A stretch of DNA of 64,000 nt from Atherinomorus stipes (taxonomy: Eukaryota; Chordata; Actinopteri; Atheriniformes; Atherinidae), in the NCBI GenBank assembly GCA_023101725.1, contig JALJCO010001134.1, positions 434,001-498,000 on the forward strand, written 5' to 3'. A program made the translations under genes and the position numbers. Of this stretch, positions 61,701 through 64,000 are shown one piece after another (within the stretch, counting starts at the first letter, position 1; each line of letters starts with the position of its first letter). A model generated the notes under the pieces. The model searched no databases and was not told the DNA's origin. It saw only the letters and a program-made list of their open reading frames with translations.

Positions 61701-62958
61701 TTGTTTTTATAGACTATAGTTGAATGTTGCTTTGAATATTGTAGCTATAAGAAATTTAGGGTGTACATGAATTTTTTATTTATTTATTTATTTATTTAAC
61801 TTTGGAAGGTTTCCGCCTGAGTTAAATGAGATGAAAAAAAAAGAAGTTCGTAGCAGCCATAGTTACAGACTTAAAGTTTACAGTTTATTGTCTCCGTTAG
61901 CATAGGAAACACTACAGAAAGGATTGACTGATACATTGGCTGGCCAATATTTTAGGCTGATATTTATGTATTTTGCTTTTTTTTCTATTTAATATTTGTT
62001 TACGAGTTTCTTTTCTATATATTTATTTGAATTGGTTTCTTTTTTTTATATTAAAAGATTTTTAAAATTACTTTTCATTGTATCCTTCATTACATTAATC
62101 TGGGAGTCAACTGAAATATCGGCCCCAAATATCAGCAGATTGTCTTGGCCATTGGCTGAGGCCGATGAGAAAATATTAGTATCGGCCCTAAAAAAAATCT
62201 GTATCGGCCGATCACTACGCTGGAGCATTCTTAATGAAAGAAAGTAAATAACTGTACTTTTCAAATTGGCACTTGATACGAATCCTAATTTCTTCTTGAG
62301 ACTTTTAGAAAGCAGATATTCATTTTCACCTTCACGTGGTTTGACTGACGTCTGCACTCTTCCTTTGTTCTTTTTTGTAAAATAAAGCTTGGCAAGAAAG
62401 TAAGATTGTGTATCTCAATATACAGATGTGACATTTATAATTTGTAGCTTCTGTGGAACAAGAAGCACCCAGACATTTTCTGTAAAACGGGAGTGGAGGA
62501 TCTGTTCCCAGCTGAGTCTCAGTGAGGTCGCCCTGTCCACCTTTAGAGTAACAGTTTCCAGTGAAGTAAGACAAGCTCCCCTTTGTTTCCCAGGTATCTG
62601 ATTCCCTGCAACCACCTGAGCAGGAAGCAGCACCTCTCCCTAAAGCAGAGGGACTGCTACTCCTCCAGCGCCACCTCCTTCCTGCTCCTCATGCCCTCCT
62701 GGTGCCCGGTTTACCTCAACAACACCAACACACACTCTGAGCAGATCCACTGGCCCAAAGGAGCAGGTCAGTTTAACCAACAGAGAAACACGAGAAAGTC
62801 CTCCTGATGAACGCGTACTGACAGGAACTCTGCATGTTTGTGTCAGATCTGGCGGTATCGGACAGCGTCGGTTACTGCCGTGGCTCAGACTTTCTGATAG
62901 ATGTTAACTACCTGCATTACCTCTGGGACGCCCGTCAGGACATTTCCAACTCATACAG
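43466..62958 (+). CDS. fhip1a: FHIP1A (FTS and Hook-interacting protein 1A), N-terminal half, 12 coding exons, partial
   Basis: The visible coding sequence joins 43611-43715, 46325-46517, 46591-46812, 47076-47238, 48798-48909, 55923-56024, 56341-56397, 56492-56578, 59939-60106, 60185-60264, 62594-62766 and 62847-62958. It gives about 524 codons in frame, all GT-AG. The protein has the FHIP family signature throughout: [19 protein letters not shown]-type helices, [73 protein letters not shown] and [21 protein letters not shown] proteins bind Hook proteins and FTS (AKTIP) and direct dynein adaptors to endosomes; FHIP1 members act with Rab5-positive early endosomes. The all-helical N-terminal domain is visible and the C-terminal half lies beyond the right edge. 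FHIP1A rather than FHIP1B is favoured by the [17 protein letters not shown] wording and by the sh3d19 neighbour. Confidence 0.93.
43825..44030. repeat. (GT)n tracts in fhip1a intron
   Basis: A GT array (about 43825-43870) and a second interrupted GT-rich stretch (about 43960-44025), about 110 bp after the first coding exon donor. Cysteine/valine-rich open frames here are artefacts. Confidence 0.85.
44849..45308. mobile_element. MITE with TTTAAAGACACAC termini
   Basis: The left TTTAAAGACACACCATGGAA and right ACGTTGTGTGTCTTTAAA form imperfect inverted termini about 460 bp apart. The interior is GC-richer and noncoding. The target duplication is unclear because the flanks (AATT) are themselves symmetrical. 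Confidence 0.6.
45756..46086 (-). mobile_element. MITE family A, 331 bp, reverse orientation
   Basis: It starts TCGGGATTGTCCAATACAGA and ends GTATCGGTCCATCTTTA. Flanks GTGCACAG (45748-45755) and GTGCACGT (46087-46094) agree at 6 of 8 bases. It lies 238 bp upstream of fhip1a coding exon 2. Confidence 0.75.
46325..46517 (+). CDS. fhip1a: fhip1a coding exon 2
   Basis: It encodes [12 protein letters not shown], a Ser/Gly/His-rich loop, and then [19 protein letters not shown] and [10 protein letters not shown]. The acceptor is TCTGTGCAG and the donor GTGAGC; it ends in phase 1. The loop between the first helix and GSIP seems longer than in the mammalian proteins I recall. Confidence 0.92.
46591..46812 (+). 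CDS. fhip1a: fhip1a coding exon 3
   Basis: Separated from exon 2 by only 73 nt. It encodes [58 protein letters not shown] and [13 protein letters not shown]. The acceptor is ATGACAACAG and the donor GTGAGT. The frame that runs past the donor stops at 46865 and is intron read-through. Confidence 0.93.
47076..47238 (+). CDS. fhip1a: fhip1a coding exon 4
   Basis: It encodes [19 protein letters not shown], then [20 protein letters not shown] and [12 protein letters not shown]. The first codon is completed by the G of exon 3. The donor is GTATGA. This is one of the most conserved parts of the FHIP helical domain. Confidence 0.93.
47452..47590 (+). repeat. Partial copy of the 38969-40006 MITE right end
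   Basis: CACTCAATTATAATTTAGCA followed by AATTTTAATC, TTGTTATTTGAATCACTA and GAATAATTTTCATA parallels 39880-40000. It is diverged and truncated. Confidence 0.5.
47877..48630 (-). mobile_element. MITE family A copy split by a foldback element
   Basis: TAGGAATCAACCAGTTCAGA opens the element. It resumes at AGATTTCTTAGGGCCGATAC after the insertion and runs through CGGTCGGCCGATATATC to CTATCCTTA. Apart from the insert, it aligns with 45756-46086. Confidence 0.72.
47902..48272. mobile_element. Foldback hAT-like element, 371 bp, with AGTCAGAATTCTGACTTT units
   Basis: Inverted ends ACGGAAGAGGATTAGGGCCA (47902) and its complement ending at 48272. The perfect 8-bp duplication AGATTTCT lies at 47894-47901 and 48273-48280. 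The core is a series of palindromic GAATTC-centred units in both orientations, so most of the element can fold on itself. Confidence 0.85.
48798..48909 (+). CDS. fhip1a: fhip1a coding exon 5
   Basis: It encodes [20 protein letters not shown] and then a segment ending [10 protein letters not shown]. The acceptor is GATTCTTCCAG and the donor GTAAGT; it ends in phase 0. The downstream intron is 7.0 kb and holds several MITEs. Confidence 0.92.
49542..50188. mobile_element. hAT-like MITE with nested foldback C
   Basis: Termini TAGGGATGTA and TACATCCCTT; the perfect 8-bp duplication GTCCAAAC lies at 49534-49541 and 50189-50196. The interior has GGTACCGGTTCC and GATACTGTTATCGATAC blocks. Foldback C inserted only about 14 bp from the left end (49556-49820). 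Confidence 0.82.
49556..49820. mobile_element. Foldback element C (best-preserved copy)
   Basis: A near-palindrome. GGGGTGGGAAAAAAATGTTG at the left mirrors TCGATATTTTTTCCCACCC at the right; GATCTATTTTACTAACGAA mirrors TAGTAAAATTGATAGATACC. The centre holds TCTCGCGAGA (49663-49672) and CTCGTGAG. Related copies are at 2384-2680, 13163-13488, 16482-16609, 41423-41763 and 51387-51685. Confidence 0.8.
51226..51885 (+). mobile_element. MITE family B, complete, perfect 8-bp target duplication
   Basis: It starts TAGGAATGCACAATATTGG and ends TATCACGCATCCCTA. CACTGAAT is duplicated at 51218-51225 and 51886-51893. It contains foldback C at 51387-51685 at the family's usual junction, followed by CTTTAGAAGTTTTAAAGTCT and a GAAGAAGAAG tract. 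Confidence 0.85.
52150..52400 (+). repeat. Diverged retroposon-derived fish repeat
   Basis: GTGGAGATTGCATGATCTCC, TTAACTGGTCACTCCAAAT, GATAGACTGGTGACCCATTC and TGTTAACAGGCTCCAGC follow the same order as the 33437-33602 body, here longer and more decayed. It ends in GATGAATGAAAG, likely a degenerate tail. Confidence 0.6.
52401..55922. other. fhip1a intron 5, 3' part, no recognised gene
   Basis: About 3.5 kb with no supported exon. A poly-G tract (about 52989-53000) and a short GT array before the next acceptor are the only simple features. Confidence 0.55.
55923..56024 (+). CDS. fhip1a: fhip1a coding exon 6
   Basis: It encodes [20 protein letters not shown] and [14 protein letters not shown], in 34 exact codons. 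The acceptor CAACAG follows a GT dinucleotide repeat that replaces the usual pyrimidine tract. The donor is GTAACC. Confidence 0.92.
56341..56397 (+). CDS. fhip1a: fhip1a coding exon 7 (57-nt microexon)
   Basis: Nineteen codons, [19 protein letters not shown], between GGGTCAACAG and GTAACG. Length is a multiple of three and both ends are phase 0, so skipping would keep frame but remove one helix. Confidence 0.9.
56492..56578 (+). CDS. fhip1a: fhip1a coding exon 8
   Basis: Twenty-nine codons encode [18 protein letters not shown] and then [11 protein letters not shown], matching a core FHIP family motif. The donor GTATCC is followed within about 20 nt by a long decamer minisatellite. The open frame that continues into that array is intron. 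Confidence 0.92.
56597..57730. repeat. Decamer minisatellite, unit CACAGCAACA/CACAGCAACG
   Basis: About 113 copies of a 10-bp unit, the last base mostly A or G, with interspersed CACACAAACA variants and some 12-bp units (CACACAGCAACG). It starts about 19 bp after the exon 8 donor. The array has no stop codon in several frames on both strands, so long Thr/Gln/His- or Cys/Val-rich frames are artefacts. Confidence 0.97.
58405..59296. repeat. (GGAT)n tetranucleotide array, about 0.9 kb
   Basis: Long GGAT runs broken by variants GGATAAAT, GGTTGGAT, GGTGGAT and GGTGAAT that recur in blocks, suggesting segmental duplication inside the array. Same intron as the decamer array. Frames read MDGW or IHPS repeats and are not genes. 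Confidence 0.97.
59939..60106 (+). CDS. fhip1a: fhip1a coding exon 9
   Basis: Fifty-six codons encode [20 protein letters not shown], then [18 protein letters not shown] and [18 protein letters not shown]. The acceptor GTGTGCGTAG is weak. The donor is GTATGA. The exon follows an intron of 3.36 kb that is about 60 percent tandem repeat. Confidence 0.92.
60185..60264 (+). CDS. fhip1a: fhip1a coding exon 10
   Basis: It encodes [18 protein letters not shown] and then DVMLQLVLR, the last codon split. The donor GTCGGA is non-consensus after GT, but the frame and the next exon support it. The upstream intron is 78 nt. Confidence 0.9.
60979..61549. mobile_element. MITE family D, 571 bp, perfect 8-bp target duplication
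   Basis: Termini TAGGGATGTTTGATTTTGG and ATAATATCGGACATCCTTA. AATATTAC is duplicated at 60971-60978 and 61550-61557. Subterminal CCAATATCCAATAT blocks, noncoding inside. It lies in the 2.3-kb intron after fhip1a exon 10. Confidence 0.83.
61921..62217 (+). mobile_element. MITE family A copy
   Basis: GGATTGACTGATACATTGGC at the left; TTTGTTTACGAGTTTC, GGGAGTCAACTGAAATATC, ATCGGCCCTA and GTATCGGCCGATCACTA in family order. The middle GGCATAATTTAC block is deleted. Confidence 0.72.
62594..62766 (+). CDS. fhip1a: fhip1a coding exon 11
   Basis: It completes the split Arg and encodes [18 protein letters not shown], then [17 protein letters not shown] and a segment ending HWPKGA. The acceptor is TTGTTTCCCAG and the donor GTCAG; it leaves phase 1. 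Confidence 0.9.
62847..62958 (+). CDS. fhip1a: fhip1a coding exon 12 (last in window)
   Basis: It encodes [20 protein letters not shown] and [17 protein letters not shown], corresponding to the family LDxxYLQYLWEA region. The acceptor is GTGTCAG and the donor GTCAGT; it ends in phase 2. The remaining 1.0 kb shows no further exon, so the gene continues to the right. Confidence 0.88.
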
Positions 62959-64000
62959 GTCAGTGTGCCAGCTCTCTGCGCCAGGCTTGTGCCGATAAGG
63001 AAACATTACTCAGCAATTACAACCAGAAACATGACATAATGATGCAACGACTCCCCCAGCTCTCCTTATTAAGTTAATGAGCTGATGTTGAAGATAAAGT
63101 GCTTCCAGGCCATAAACACTGTGAAAGCGGGGTTGAAACTTGATTTAAGGTGCCATCTAGTGGATATATGGTGGAATTGCACTTGCACTAAAATAGAAAC
63201 TGGAAGAGGTCATGATGAAGAGCTGAATGACAATATAGATGTTAACTATATCCTTTTTAACGCATCAATACATTTCACTGCAACAGTTCAGATTGCAAGG
63301 GCAATAAGAAGATGTTGCTATTACATTTATCATGGAAGTTTTTTATTAGTCTAAATAATCCAGAACTGTCAAAGTAAAGCTCATTTTTTTAGAGGTAAAA
63401 GCGATTTCATGCTTTTATGTCAGCTTCTGTGTAAAGTCTATGTAATACATTGTGTGATGTGGAAGTCGCAAAACCAATGTTTTTTTTGTTTTTTCCACTA
63501 TTTAGAGCTACAGTACCCTGGTTCTGTGAGAAGTTAGTGTAAAAAGAAAAAAAAGAAAAAGAAAAACGGCTGAAATGTTAAGTTACAGCCAATTCACGCG
63601 GACACCACACCAGGGATGAGACCCATAGCTGTTGGATTTATTAAGAAGATTAAAGTAAAAAAAGTTCATTAAATTGGGAACAGGAAGCATCACGATATGA
63701 CAGGAATTAACACATCAGTTGAACATATCCCGCTGCATTTCACCCAGCCACATAAACTGTGGGCTGTGGCTACAAGTCTGATCAGTCACGTTTTTATTTA
63801 CACGTTGAAAGATGTATGAAGTGATTGGGTATTTATTTAAAGTAGACGAGAACTTGACTAACTAAACTCATTTTAATCATCTTTCCTCTTCTAAATTTAA
63901 AATATCAAGACTTTATTTTTGTTAATATACAAATATATTCTGATAAAAAACTACTTTTTTCTTTGTAAAGTTACAGCTTTTTTCTTGTAATATTACAAAT
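62959..64000. other. fhip1a intron 12, beginning
   Basis: AT-rich intron running to the window end. No exon fitting phase 2 with an acceptor and FHIP-like residues is visible. Confidence 0.6.

Overview
This is vertebrate nuclear DNA, almost certainly from a teleost fish. It has spliced genes with GT-AG introns, CpG-rich promoter sequence, tetranucleotide and dinucleotide microsatellites, and many short hAT-like inverted-repeat elements of kinds common in fish genomes. I cannot name the species.

Layout. Two protein-coding genes lie head to head. On the minus strand, 157-30905 holds the 5' half of a gene I identify as sh3d19 (SH3 domain-containing 19): seven coding exons, about 594 codons, with the SH3 domains beyond the left edge. 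On the plus strand, about 34430 to beyond the right edge holds the 5' half of fhip1a (formerly fam160a1): two apparent untranslated exons, then twelve coding exons, about 524 codons, joining in frame with GT-AG borders. As I recall, the human orthologues are also near neighbours on chromosome 4q, so the pairing looks like conserved synteny. FHIP proteins belong to the FTS-Hook-FHIP adaptor that links endosomal cargo to dynein. SH3D19 is a scaffold linked to endocytic and ADAM-protease trafficking. Nothing in the window shows that the two work together beyond sharing a divergent intergenic region of roughly 3 kb.

Introns and intergenic DNA. The 18.4-kb intron 1 of sh3d19 carries a nearly full-length L1-type LINE (19536-25088, sense to the gene) with a 16-bp target duplication. 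It sits inside an hAT-like MITE that still has its own 8-bp duplication. Its second ORF is broken only by two one-base frame slips, both in C/G homopolymers. About fifteen other MITE copies lie mainly in introns, several with 8-bp duplications I could read directly. A foldback element of about 300 bp recurs at the same junction inside one MITE family and also inside two unrelated MITEs. One copy carries the palindrome TCTCGCGAGA. The fhip1a introns also contain a 1.1-kb decamer minisatellite starting about 20 bp after a splice donor, and a 0.9-kb GGAT array.

No CRISPR array, operon, tRNA, rRNA or unmistakably new biological system is visible. The most interesting material is the nested repeat structure. 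Both genes run off the window, so their products are only half visible.
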